DNA of 64,000 nt from Corythucha ciliata. Taxonomy: Eukaryota; Arthropoda; Insecta; Hemiptera; Tingidae. Every line of letters begins with the position of its first letter. Position 1 is the stretch's first letter. This document shows positions 1 to 10,493 of the stretch, in pieces. The stretch is taken from contig CM075939.1 of NCBI GenBank assembly GCA_038030265.1, positions 34,329,253 to 34,393,252 on the forward strand, written 5' to 3'. The translations under genes were made by a program, and so were the position numbers. The notes under the pieces are model-generated. The model searched no databases, was not told the origin of the DNA, and saw only the letters and a list, made by a program, of their open reading frames with translations.

Positions 1-2943
1 CCCTTTTATTCGTTTTATCTGACATTGTAACTAACAGAATTTATTTTATGACAGTTATTAACAGTCGTTGGGACAAGAATACCCATCGTTTTACAGAACT
101 TTTGTGACGATCAAACGGTGTTTCGGTGGTGGTTGTACTAATTTACGGAATGAACAAAAGCTTACGGGACGGGCATAAAAACAGGCCGCAGTGTCCCCAA
201 AATGCACGACTAGCATCCTTTTGCCATACGAATAGCTTGAGAAATTCAATTTACAAAATTCGTCACGGACAGAAAATTGCAATTTTGAGCAAAAACGGAA
301 TACACATTATCATCATCTAGAAATATTTTCAACTCAAAATGGTACGATCCAATTAGGAATATTATGCTGATATTGTCTATCTACATATTCCGAAAGAGCT
401 TTGTTGACGAGCTACTGGAAGGAAACCCGAGTAATATTGCTTGTTATTACGGAAAAAGAGCTTTGACAAATTTTGACTTTTAGTTTGAGGTTCGTCCTCT
501 ACGGACCATTTTTTTTTCTCAGATTACACCATAAACGCATGAAAACAATGAGGATCTGGATTAAATAAGAATCCTCACACAAATAGGAAAAAAATCTCAA
601 CCTGTTCCATGGCTTCTCCGCAGATTCGGGGATGTTCCCGGACTCCCCGGGGACATTATTCACGAAGCAGAGATATTATTGCAACCCGACGAATCACCTT
701 AGACTTGCTCAACAATTATTTATCGGGCTGAAGCAAGTTTTGTCAGGTGGAAGTGGTAGTTTCTGCACTTGGAAAGAGCAGCTTTTGCTGTATATTTGCG
801 GAAGTGGTGAGTCATACACTGAGCTGGCGTCACATTATAGAATTTTTCAACGCGTCCATGAATCCTCCTTAGATAAATGATGAAGGGGTGTTGTTTTCTG
901 AGCGTAACGTGGCCAATTAATATCGCTTCATGCTTATAAATTGTAAGACTGATCCCACAAGTTCTTGAATACCCCCTCCCCACAACTACCGGAAGCTTTC
1001 ACTAATCGTACCCAATCAACCAACCCAAAACCGATTTGCTGCTTATACAGTCTTGGCCCCAAAGGATACTTGCAAAGTGTTTACTGATAATAAAGCCGAC
1101 GCTCACATAGTATAAGCAATGGTTTCCTTTGGACAGAAAAGGTTTTCACTCTACCGTTTGGCTTCTTTTCCATTTATTTTTAATCCTCCTCTTCACCCCC
1201 GCTGCACTAACGACCAGTCGAATTTGAGGTTTTATAATCGTCAGCTTGATGTGGTAGCCTAAGATTTGTTTCTTCGAATATAAATGTCGGACCTTTTATT
1301 GCTGTATTTATTTTAAAATGTTAAACTTTTGTTACATTTTTTCACATATACTTGTAAATATATTATACTTTGTTAATCTTGAACTATAACATTAAAACTT
1401 CCCTCGAAATGTTTCTCTTGTTATATTTATGTACAAAGGTAAGCCCTACTTTACTTCATAAACATTTTGTTTCTCTTTTAGATTGTACAGAATAACCCAA
1501 ACCCCCCAGGTTTTTATGAAGATATGAATTCTAACAGACACAATGTACAATATACAATCCTTTTAAATATTTAGCTATTTTTAATTTTTGTCGAGGTAAT
1601 ATTTAAAAATAAATCACATTGTACTTAATTAATAATGTTTTAAAAAACTGACCTATGGTGATATTGTTCGTTAAGGAATTATTTTAACGACATAACAATA
1701 ATAATTGTATATAAAAGGGGGACAATTGTCTGAATCTTTTTTTTTTTTTTTTGCAATGAATGAACAAGAGTGTTGTTCTGAAATAAATAATTTCGCTTAA
1801 TTCTCATTAATTCATTGCGAATGATAATTTGTAGTAAATACGTCTCACAATCAGTTCACTTTATACTGGAGTACATTCACTCAATTCTCGCCTATTATAA
1901 CGCAACGAGTAAAGAGCAAAAGCTCAACAGGTAAGAACATTTTGCACCCCAGTAAAAAAAAAAAAAAAAAATTAAAGTAATGCAAATGAATCTTATCTGC
2001 CTTTAATATTTCGTTGGAAGAAGGGTGGTAACTTTTAAATATAAACCGCCGCGACCGAAAACAAACTTTTTTTCAAGAATTGGCCCCTACTTAGAAACAG
2101 CAATTATAAATTTTTATACTATATTCGAATATTTCGCTCTATGTACACAAAATTTCATGAGTCCCAAGCCTATACCCCATTTCGAGTTTCTGCGAAAGAG
2201 ACAAAAAGTTCAAGATGAACAGAAACAACAAGAAGGGGGTAAAAAGTAATTAGGCACTGAAAAATTGTACTTATTAAAAAACCTTGACGATTTTAAATAA
2301 GGCGGGGGCACCAAATTCCTCGTCTACGAGAGACAGGCATGTTCAAGCGGAAATTTCCAAGGATCACCACATTTTACCGTTGACCCAAAACTTCCTTAAT
2401 TTAAGAAATTTAGATTTTGTCAATTCCTCTTTGAATGTTATTTTGCAACCAATTTTATGCACAATTTGACACTGAACTACGTTTGTTTTTTTTTGAAAAT
2501 GTTATGTCTATTTATTTTTATAAACTGGTTCATCTAACCCACCCATACCGCAATTAAAAAATGAGCTTTTTCTCGCCAATACATTTATTGAGGTTAATAG
2601 TGATGCGCTATTCTTGAGAGAATATTGCACTAAATTCGATAGAATCTACATTAAGTAATCAATTGTTTTTTTTTTTAAGGGAATCAAAACGTACAAAGCG
2701 AGATTTTTTCAAAGCAACCAGTTTCAAAATTGCTTTCTAAAAACATGAAACGAAATAAGAATAACATTCAAGCTCGCTCCATTTACTCGATTGTAATAAG
2801 TTTAGTTTCTCTGAAAGGAGGAAACCTGCATCACAGATGTAACTCAAAATTTATACATTATTTTTGTATGCACCATATTGCGTTTATTTATATAAATACA
2901 ATTGTTTAATTTGTGCATAGCTACTTAAATAAATAGGCCATAT
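1..2943. other. DNA downstream of CASK, no gene recognised
   Basis: AT-rich sequence beyond the CASK 3' end. Short ORFs exist on both strands, but none shows a recognisable domain or splice-consistent extension. It contains homopolymer tracts (T-run near 1738, A-run near 1955). I see no repeat array of the type found in the introns here. Confidence 0.6.
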
Positions 2944-2949
2944 TTTATT
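2944..2949 (-). other. Candidate CASK polyadenylation signal
   Basis: This is the first AATAAA on the minus strand after the CASK stop, about 335 nt downstream; another lies at 2883-2888. No transcript evidence is available, and AATAAA is frequent by chance in AT-rich DNA, so the assignment is tentative. Confidence 0.3.
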
Positions 2950-3284
2950 AAAATTTAATGTGAAAAATGTATCTCCATCATCTTCTGAAAAATTTCCATT
3001 TTTTAATTTTTGAATAGATATTTAACAATTAACAGTTTTGAATACATTGTATTACAATTTATAGTTTGTTTTTATCACATTCACGTTAAAAATGTCCACA
3101 AAAAACTTCCCTTTATCCTTTAAGCTGGGTCAATCAACAGCGAAAAAAAACTACCTTCCTTTCGGTAAAATATTGAGCCATCAAAATTTGGAAGACGTGA
3201 AAATAAAAAATCCCAAAAGGAAAACAAGCGCGGAGTACAAATAAAGAGAGATAAAAACAATTAAACGTGGTCGAAACCTTCGTG

Positions 3285-3464
3285 TCAGTAGACCCACGAA
3301 ACGGGGATCCATTGTGGCGTCGAGTGAACGCGCTCTATGGCTCGCTCGAGGTTGGCTATAGTCTCGTCGATGTCATTGTTGACAATCGTCAGGTCGAAAA
3401 AATGACCGTAGGCCTGGCGAAGGAGCTCGGACTCTTTGGCGAGTCGCTCAAGGCTTCCGTCGAA
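3285..3464 (-). CDS. CASK: CASK terminal exon with stop codon
   Basis: The exon is 59 codons plus TGA (stop at 3285-3287). It begins [20 protein letters not shown], passes through [20 protein letters not shown] and ends [12 protein letters not shown], the canonical CASK C terminus. The acceptor is CTTAAATAG before TTCGAC. This exon is GC-richer than the surrounding intron. The 6.3-kb intron before it is filled by the hAT-type element and repeat arrays. Confidence 0.97.
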   Translation of the reverse strand, partial: FDGSLERLAKESELLRQAYGHFFDLTIVNNDIDETIANLERAIERVHSTPQWIPVSWVY

Positions 3465-3739
3465 CTATTTAAGGAAAAAGATAATCACATCAAAAAGGAA
3501 TGTACACGAAAAACAAATTCTGTCAACTGAAAAATTTAATCAAGTGAAGTCAAATCAAAGCCGGACTGCGCAAGTTGAAGTATGTGCTGAGTTATAGGGC
3601 TAAATTGCTCGTTTTCGTAATGGATGGCTGTAGATTTAGAGTGGAGATAAAACGGAGATAGAATTTCAGCCCAACCAGGGGCGGATACACAGATTTGGCC
3701 GGCCCGGGGTACTGGAAAAATACCGGCCCAATAGCCATA

Positions 3740-4285
3740 TTCAGGGTGTAGGGTGTAAAAAAAACGACTGGACAGAGATAACCCAGTGAAGGGGCATCTC
3801 ATTTCTGATCAAAATGATCATTTGCACGTTTTCGAAATTCCTCTTTGTTTCCGAGATATCCGCTTTTTTTATGCTTTTTTAAAATCAGAAACAGCTTGTT
3901 GCGCACGCAATAATTGTTGCAATAGCAAAAACGATGAGCCCACGAAAAAACCAATTCTTCCGGAATTATGTTTCCTGGCTAATAAGCTCAAAAACGTAGT
4001 GGATGTCGTCTGATCTGTATTAAAATAGCCTCTTTAAATAGAAAAATTTTGTGTTCTTTCCAATGGGCTCATCATTTTTACTATTGCAACAATTATAGCG
4101 TGTGCAACAAGCTATTTGGGGGGGGGGGAACCACAGAAAACGGCCGATATCTCGGAAACAAAGCGGAATTTCGGAGAAGTACAAATGTACCCCTGAGTTA
4201 CCCCCGCAAATGTAACCATGAGCTATGGTTTTTCTCTGTCCGGTCGCTTTTTGTACACCTTGCATACAGAGTAATTCAGGAGGAA
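3740..4285. repeat. Long imperfect inverted repeat (foldback) inside the hAT element
   Basis: Left arm about 3740-3960 and right arm about 4045-4285 are imperfect reverse complements. Shared blocks include CGAYYGGACAGAGA, a TTTCCGAGATATC block and an AATTGTTGCAATAG block preceding GATGAGCCCA. The spacer is about 85 nt. The two arms translate alike in opposite strands (FEIPLCFRDI on plus, SEIPLCFRDI on minus), which explains the paired ORFs here; they are not genes. Probably an older foldback or MITE nested in the hAT element. Confidence 0.7.
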
Positions 4286-5194
4286 TGTGACAAACTTGCA
4301 CTGGTGATTGTGGTGATAGGCGAAGTATCCATTTTAGCCGCAAATTCACGATTTTTCTCAATTTTTGCCGTGAGTTAGCGATTTTTCTCAATTTTACTTC
4401 ATGTTCCCGTAAGGAAGGAAGTTTGGTAATGGCACCACAACAAAATTCCCCATCGATGAACTGGCCATTTTTTCGAAATTCAATTTGGTTATTTTTAAAT
4501 TAATTTTTTAAACAAATTGACGAGGATGAATTCGAAGATTCGTTTCTCTTCGATTGTTTTGAGTTTTAGCTAGTGAACTTATTGATCAAATTGTGTCCAT
4601 TATTTCATTCATTGATCGTGTTGAACATTTTAAATTGATAGTTACCGTTAAAGAGAACTATATTAGGCTAAAAAATTCATTATTCGTCACGTCGTTAGAA
4701 TTTGTGTGTTCATGTTTTTTTTGGTGTTATTATTGCATCAATCGTTGACATGGGATGAATATTGAGAGACATAGAGATCTTTCCAGCAAATTTTAGAACT
4801 TTGGCATTTATATGAGAACAGAACTTCAGGACAGGCTAGGGCAAATTAATTAATTTTGATGGGTGAGTTTTAATGATTGATCACTCGTGTCGGAATTGTT
4901 TCATGTGAAAGGCATGTTGTAAGCGAACGACGGGAACACGGAAGTATCGTGGGGTCCTCCACACAAACTTGATTTAAATTTCAGTCATCAAAACTTTAGG
5001 TGTCGTCTACAGGGCAGGGGGGTCGCGAAGGACATGCTTGAGTTCAAACAAATCTAACCACAAGAAACTCTAACCACAAAATTAGTGAGTGAAATCCGAG
5101 AAATTGGTTTCTTCGTGAGCGTGGGGTTCTTCGTGTTTTGAATTATTGAACTTCTTTTGAAAGGATTTTGGGGTGAGGAACACGAATCATTATT

Positions 5195-5745
5195 TACCAT
5201 AAATTAGCGCTTTTTGCTAGTTGGCTACAAATTTTCTCAATTTAACCCCCAATTAGCTTTCGGCTATTTATCATGATTATAACCACTCATTAGTGTTTTT
5301 CCTCATTTTAGCCGGTAAAATTGTAGATTTTTGTACATTTCACCCATGAACTAGAGTTTTTCCCCAATTTTTGTCGCGAATTACGTAAAGCTTTTGGCTT
5401 TGGATTAAGTAATTTTTTCTGGCACAACGCTACCTTTAGAAGCCGCGAATTTGAGGTTTTGTCCATTCAAATCGCAAATTAGCGTTTTTCCCCACTTCAG
5501 CGCTTTTCAATTTTATCGGTGAATTAGCCACGGATTAACGATTTTTCGCCATTTTAGCTGTGAATTAGCGTTTTGTCTGAATTTTTGCGGTGATTTCGTA
5601 TTTTTCTTGATTTTAACCGCTACTGAGCCATTTTTCTCAATTTCATTCATGAATTAGCGCTTTTTCTGTACTTTATCCGCGGAAGCTTTAAGGAAACTTG
5701 AGCCGCGAAGTAGCGCTTTTTCTCACTTCTGTCCGTGAATTAGTA
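5195..5745. repeat. Degenerate tandem array, family 1, forward orientation
   Basis: Units of about 30 bp read roughly GAATTAGCG, TTTTTCTCAATTTTAGCCG and repeat with heavy divergence. The same family recurs at 4315-4400, 13285-13775, 18115-18340, 37030-37250 and 43490-44040 in this orientation. It is reversed at 6360-7370 and elsewhere. No coding potential. Confidence 0.8.
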
Positions 5746-6009
5746 GCGTACCGAGACCGAGAGATAGTGGCGAGGGGGCCCCCCGGGCTGATATGCCCGT
5801 CCCCGCCGGGCTGATGGGGCCCTAAAAATTATACATGTAATAGGCATATATATGTGGGCCTAAAAATGTGGATATTAAGGATCTATGTTCATGTTTGTAG
5901 TTTGTGAGTACGTGAAAACAAGTTTTTGGCATGCAGTTTGACAGCAATATTGGCTTTTTGCGACGATTTTTAATCTATCCGACCCGGGATGAAGTGCTTG
6001 CAGGTGATC

Positions 6010-7370
6010 AGCAAAGAGTATTACTGAATAATCGATTTAGCCCACAAAAGCGCTATTCTGAAGGCTCAATTTGAGAGAAAACGTAGCCTTCTACGGGTAA
6101 CTTCAAGACTAAAATAGAGAGAATGCGCTACTCCCCAGTATTTTTTAGGTCCGTATGCGGATAAAGATGAGAAGGCGTACTAATATGCTATTCTTGCAGG
6201 AAAGTACCAACGCAGCAAAAAGTTGGGAAAAATCGATAGTATTTGTGGACAAAACTGTTCAAAAGCCTTCATTCGCGGTATCCCGATGAAACATCCAGAC
6301 CGAATTGAGAAAAAATCACTGATTCTCGGTGTATAGGTGCCGCCTTATGTCTGAAATGAAGAAAAAACGCTAATTTGCTGTTGGTAAGATTGAGACGTGG
6401 TCCAGTTTTTGCTTTTCTGCAAGCGCTAAAAGGCAAGAGAACCCGCTAAGGCTGTACAATAGAAAAAAAAAACACACTAATTTGGGGCTAAAATTGAGAA
6501 CCCAACTGAAATTGCAAAAAATTGCCCATTCGCGGATAAAAAGTGAAAAGCCACTAATTCACAGCTAATTTTCGAAAAATGCTAATTCACGACTGAAATT
6601 GAGAAGAATGGCTAATTAGCTGCTAAAATTGGGACATGCGCTAATCCACGGCAAAAATTGAGAAAAATATCTAATTCGCTAATGAAATTGACAAAAAGCG
6701 CTATTTATTAGCGGCTAAACTTGGAACAATCCTATTTCACGGATTTAATTGAAAAGACTAGATAATTAATTCGCAGCTAAAATTGTAAAAAATCCGATAA
6801 TTTGCGGATAAAGTATAGAAAAAACGTTCATTTGCGGATTCAAATGAACGAAATCGGTTAATTCACGGCTATATTAGAGAAAACGCCAATTCACGACTAA
6901 AATTTAGTAAAAATGCTGACTCGGGGCTAAAATTCAGCAAAAGACAATAATCTGTTGCTTCTGAAGGGAACTTCGTGCCTAAACCTGAAAAAACGCGCTA
7001 GTCCATAGCTAAAAGTTAAAAACAAAATTGTATATGCGGGACAAAAATAGTTCGTACACCGCTAATTTGCGGCCAATTTTGAGAAAAATCGCTAATTAAT
7101 TAGCGCTGCTGAAATCCACGAAAAACTCTATACTTGCAGCCCAAAGTGCTAATTCACTGCTGAAAAGGTTCAAAAAAGCTAATTTGCTGCAAAAATCGAG
7201 GAAAACTTCAATTCATGGCAAAAATTGAGAAAAATCGCTAACATGGAATAAAAACGCTAATTCACAGCTAAAATCGAGGAAAATCACCTATTTGCGGACA
7301 AATCGTAGATGAAAAGCTCTGTAATTCACGGCTAAAATTGAAACTTCAATTTTCGGCTATTTTATAGTTT
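6010..7370. repeat. Degenerate tandem array, family 1, reverse orientation
   Basis: Units are the reverse complement of the array at 5195-5745: AAAATTGAGAAAAACGCTAA then TTCGCGGCT, about 30 bp each and strongly diverged. The centre between the two orientations (about 5750-6300) holds GC-rich sequence and a block around 6165-6240 (GATGAGAAGGCG..., GCAAAAAGTT) that recurs near 37270-37335. The array is followed by a transposon-like terminus ending near 7507. Confidence 0.8.
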
Positions 7371-7439
7371 TGAAATATATCAAATGCGATTCTTAGGTCA
7401 TTTTTTTCGCCCACCTTCCCCCCCCCCATCATTTTGCTA

Positions 7440-7507
7440 GACGCGGCCCTAAGGACACGGCGCCCCAGGGCGGTTGCCCGGCTCGCCCCTCCTTAAAGCC
7501 GGCACTG
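7440..7507. mobile_element. Transposon terminus, CAGTGCCGGC type (right end)
   Basis: Read on the minus strand, this end starts CAGTGCCGGCTTTAAGGAGG and continues GC-rich (GGGGCGCCGTGTCC). The same first 14 bases, as CAGTGCCGGCYTTA, begin another element at 36957 on the plus strand. It bounds the reverse-orientation family 1 array. I could not find its left partner or a target duplication, so the nested element's extent is undefined. Confidence 0.55.
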
Positions 7508-8214
7508 ATGGTTGATCTCAACCAAGTCGGAGAGAATTACTACATACAAAGATCACAATCTGCTTTGCTGGGCTGAATCTAACGAGGTAGAACGCCTAAG
7601 TTCCCGATCAAGTCCTAACGCCCAGTGCCCTGAAGGTTGCAACGAGACCATAAAATCGGTATCGGTGCAGATTAAGACAGCAACGTAGGGAAAAAATGTA
7701 TGCAGCTTGAGGGTTGAGGCACAAAATACTGCGGCAGGCCATTAGAGTACGTGTATTCTGGGCGTTCTCAATGTAAATTTTGAACCAACTGCTAAGCTAT
7801 ACGCTATAAAACAGCCTTGTGTCTTGAGTCATGGGTTAAAGGGTGTCCCGGTTTTAAGAAAACCCTACTTGATAGGCGTTCTCATTTGTCTCATTGTACC
7901 TATGCTATAATAGGCCAGTTCCGGGATTCTGTAGGCTTACCTTAGGGACCATTACCGAGAAAAATTAATCTGCAGTTACCAGATTTGTCAGGAGGGCTGG
8001 GAATCCGTCAAAGAGTTGATGGGGGGGGGGAGCAGGCATCGGTCCTCCGGCCCTTCGGGCTCAGCCCGATCGCCCACCCCTGCATCCGCCCCTGAGCCCA
8101 ACCAAACTTTAGGTCCCACTTAACACGAAGTTATCAACTCAACCATGGCACACAGAATGTCCCTAAGTCTGGACGTAAAATCGGCCCAGCGGAATTTGAG
8201 CAAAAAAAAAAAAA

Positions 8215-9585
8215 AAAATCGCCCTCAACATGCGGATAAAATATAGCTATGTGCTTATCTTTGGCCAAAAACGCGGCAAAAAGTTTGGAAAAAGCGCTAA
8301 TATTCGTAGTAATTGAGAAAACGCGATGATTCGCGACTACATAAATTATAAAGTGCGCTAATTCACGGCTAGCACCTATAAGATACGCTAATTAACTAAT
8401 CTATTTGAGAAACCCTGCTAATACGCTACTGAAACTAAGAAATTCAGCTGCAACTGAGATAAAGTGCTCATTCGCAGCGAAAATGGAGTAAAAAGCCAAT
8501 TCGCAGGTCGATTCCAGAAAATCCGCGAATCAGCGGTTGAATTTCGTGTAAAAACCGCTAATTGGCGGCAAAAATGGAGAAAAAGCGTTATTATGTTTGG
8601 CTAAGAAGTGAAAGAAAAGGCTAATTCACGGCTGAAATTGACAAAAAGCGCAAACTGACAGCCAAAACTTAGCAAATACGCTAATTAACGGATTTTGAGA
8701 AAACCCCCTAATTCGCGGCAATGATAAAAAAGTACGTAATTTGCGACTAAGAAAATGCGCTCATTCGCAGCTAACATAGAAAAAACGCCAAATCGAGGAT
8801 AGTGAAAATCCAAAGGTACCTAAAATTGATTCAAAGCGGTAATTCACGACAAAAATTGAAGAAAAGCCACGATTCGTGGCTAAAATGGAGAAACAACACT
8901 AATTTGCGGGTTTGGTACATGAAAACCTGTTAATACGTGGCTAAAACTGATAAAAACCGCATATTTTAAGTTGAAATTCGCTGCTAAAATGGAGATAAAT
9001 GTTAATTCGCAGAAAAGTTTTGAAAATTTGCAGCTAAAATTGATTAAAAGTGGTAATTTTTAATTTGCACGGCTAAGGAGTTAATGAAAACGCGAAACTG
9101 AGAAAACCCGCTAATTTCCAGCTAATAATTGAGCTAATACTCGCTCATTCTCACCTAAAATAAAGAAAAACGCTAATTCGCAAATCAATTCAAGAAAATC
9201 CGCGAGTTTGAGGATAAATTCGAGTAAAAACCGCTAGTTTGCGACCAAAATTGACAAAAAGCGCTCATTTACGGCCAAAATGTATGAAAATACGTCAATT
9301 CTCGGATCAATTTGAGAAAATCCGCTGATTCGCCAGGAGTAAAATAGATACTACTCTGATAAAATTAAGAAGTATTTCGCGCCTAAAACTGATGAAAACC
9401 GTTAATTCAATTGCGATAGAAGCGTTAATGCATGGCAAAACTTGAGAAACAGCGCTCGTTTGCATGACTATAAGGAGTGAAATAAAACGCTAATTCGTGG
9501 CTAAAAACAGCTAAAAAGAGAAAAAACGCGAAATAGAGTAAAATAGGCAATTCGCGGCTAAAATTGTTAAATTATTCGCCTCTTT
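8215..9585. repeat. Degenerate tandem array, family 1, reverse orientation (second block)
   Basis: About 1.4 kb of diverged units of the AAAATTGAGAAAAACGCTAA type, lying just outside the hAT element. It ends at a GC-rich stretch near 9610 (CCCCCGGCCCGGCGG), possibly another element end. It lies within the last CASK intron, 185 nt from the exon at 9770. Confidence 0.75.
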
Positions 9586-9769
9586 TGGGTCTTCAATAAA
9601 GAGATTTTCGCCCCCGGCCCGGCGGTCTGCTATAATTCTTAACGAGAAATCTATGATGGACACAGCCATATAAGAAGTCTTGTGCTGTCACGAGACCGTT
9701 TCCTTCACTCAGCCCACCAATATTCTAGCAATCACACTCCCCGAGAACACAAATCAAAGTGAAACTTAC

Positions 9770-9945
9770 ATCCGCCAAATTATTCAAATGAGGGGCGGCG
9801 ATGAACACAACATACGGCGCGAATTCAGCTATCCGAAGCATTTTCAAAGCTTGAGGCTCGACGTCGAGTATCGCCACTCGACCTTCAGCGTGGATTCTGC
9901 GAATGGTCTCCAATTTTGTCCCATACATGGCCTCTTCGTGACTCC
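9770..9945 (-). CDS. CASK: CASK exon: guanylate-kinase-like domain, central to C-terminal part
   Basis: The exon is 2 + 174 bases (58 full codons). It encodes [34 protein letters not shown] and [18 protein letters not shown]. Features are the [10 protein letters not shown] strand-helix, the conserved LDVEPQALK motif and the [11 protein letters not shown] core strand. The acceptor is CTGACATTTAG; the donor is GCGGAT then GTAAGT. It splices to FDGSLERL in the last exon, giving NNLADFDGSL, close to the Drosophila wording as I recall it. Confidence 0.97.
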
Positions 9946-10018
9946 CTAAATGTCAGATGGACAGGGGAAGAGATTAATTGAGTTTAGGTTCTGTGATGAA
10001 ATTCGGGCTCCTTATTAC

Positions 10019-10126
10019 CATATTCTAAATACTCGTTTGCAGCGATATCGGCCATCATTTCATCATTCGAAACAAAATAATAAGTTCGACCGTTTTCTTC
10101 ATCCGCTCGTGGAGGCCTCGTTGTGT
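10019..10126 (-). CDS. CASK: CASK exon: GMP-binding-type region of guanylate-kinase-like domain
   Basis: The exon is 2 + 105 + 1 bases. It encodes [20 protein letters not shown] and [22 protein letters not shown]...[10 protein letters not shown] is the guanylate-kinase fold segment that in active enzymes contacts GMP. NEYLEYG is the following helix. The acceptor is ATGGTGACAG and the donor is TATG then GTAATAAG. The neighbouring introns are only 69 and 73 nt. Confidence 0.96.
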
Positions 10127-10195
10127 CTGTCACCATAAAAAAAAAAACAGGTGAGAGAGGTGTTATTGCGGTTGAGGGCAAAATAATAATTTTAC

Positions 10196-10306
10196 GAGGA
10201 ATAGGGTAGGCGTATTTATCCGGATGTCTAGCTATTAACGTATTTTTTATATGCCTTCGTCCAACGCCGTGTGCCCCAAGTAGCACTAATGTTTTCCTGA
10301 CGAATG
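10196..10306 (-). CDS. CASK: CASK exon: pseudo P-loop of guanylate-kinase-like domain
   Basis: The exon is 2 + 108 + 1 bases and encodes [20 protein letters not shown], then [29 protein letters not shown] stands where true guanylate kinases have the Walker A lysine (GxxGxGKS). The lysine is absent, as is usual for CASK, so this domain is a protein-binding module rather than an active kinase. The acceptor is a T-rich tract ending TTTTTAG; the donor is CCTC then GTAAAA. The codon split C/AC gives the His of PIPHTTRPP. Confidence 0.95.
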
Positions 10307-10373
10307 CTAAAAAAAAAAAAAAAATTCATTACGTCCAGTGACACAACAGGATTTAAATTTCAAATTCACTTAC

Positions 10374-10493
10374 ATGGAAGCTTGACCACTTCTTCGTAAG
10401 TGACCAAATCCAGTTGATCGAATACGGCATTATTTTTAGCTAGATATTTATCCTTGTGCGCCTTCTTTTTTCGGCCAAAAATTGAGCAATTAA
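10374..10493 (-). CDS. CASK: CASK exon: HOOK region and start of guanylate-kinase-like domain
   Basis: The exon is 2 + 117 + 1 bases. With the split codons it encodes [21 protein letters not shown] and then [17 protein letters not shown]. The basic [12 protein letters not shown] stretch is the HOOK segment that in MAGUKs binds protein 4.1 (family knowledge). YEEVVKLP leads into the kinase-like fold. The acceptor is GTTTTTCCAG; the donor is CCAT then GTAAGT. It is the first of four exons packed between 10493 and 9770 with introns of 67-73 nt. Confidence 0.95.

Larger units (their letters stand above)
3676..8094. mobile_element. hAT-type DNA transposon insertion, non-autonomous, nested
   Basis: The insertion starts CAGGGGCGGATACA and ends TGCATCCGCCCCTG, so the ends are inverted repeats of about 14 bp with one mismatch. 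It is flanked by a perfect 8-bp duplication, AGCCCAAC (3668-3675 and 8095-8102). An 8-bp target duplication with CAGGGGCGG-type ends is the signature of the hAT superfamily. No transposase ORF is present. The 4.4-kb interior is composite: a long foldback near its left end, degenerate repeat arrays, and a second transposon terminus at about 7507. The exact duplication suggests the insertion is younger than much of the surrounding repeat debris. Confidence 0.8.

Noticed and set aside
3267..3530. Plus-strand 87-residue ORF
   Set aside because: It is the antisense shadow of the terminal CASK exon.
3786..4391. Paired ORFs of 75-123 residues on both strands
   Set aside because: They are the two arms of an inverted repeat read in opposite directions; no independent coding signal.
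5195..9585. Possible CRISPR-like array
   Set aside because: Units are diverged and contiguous, without conserved repeats separated by unique spacers, and the context is a eukaryotic intron.
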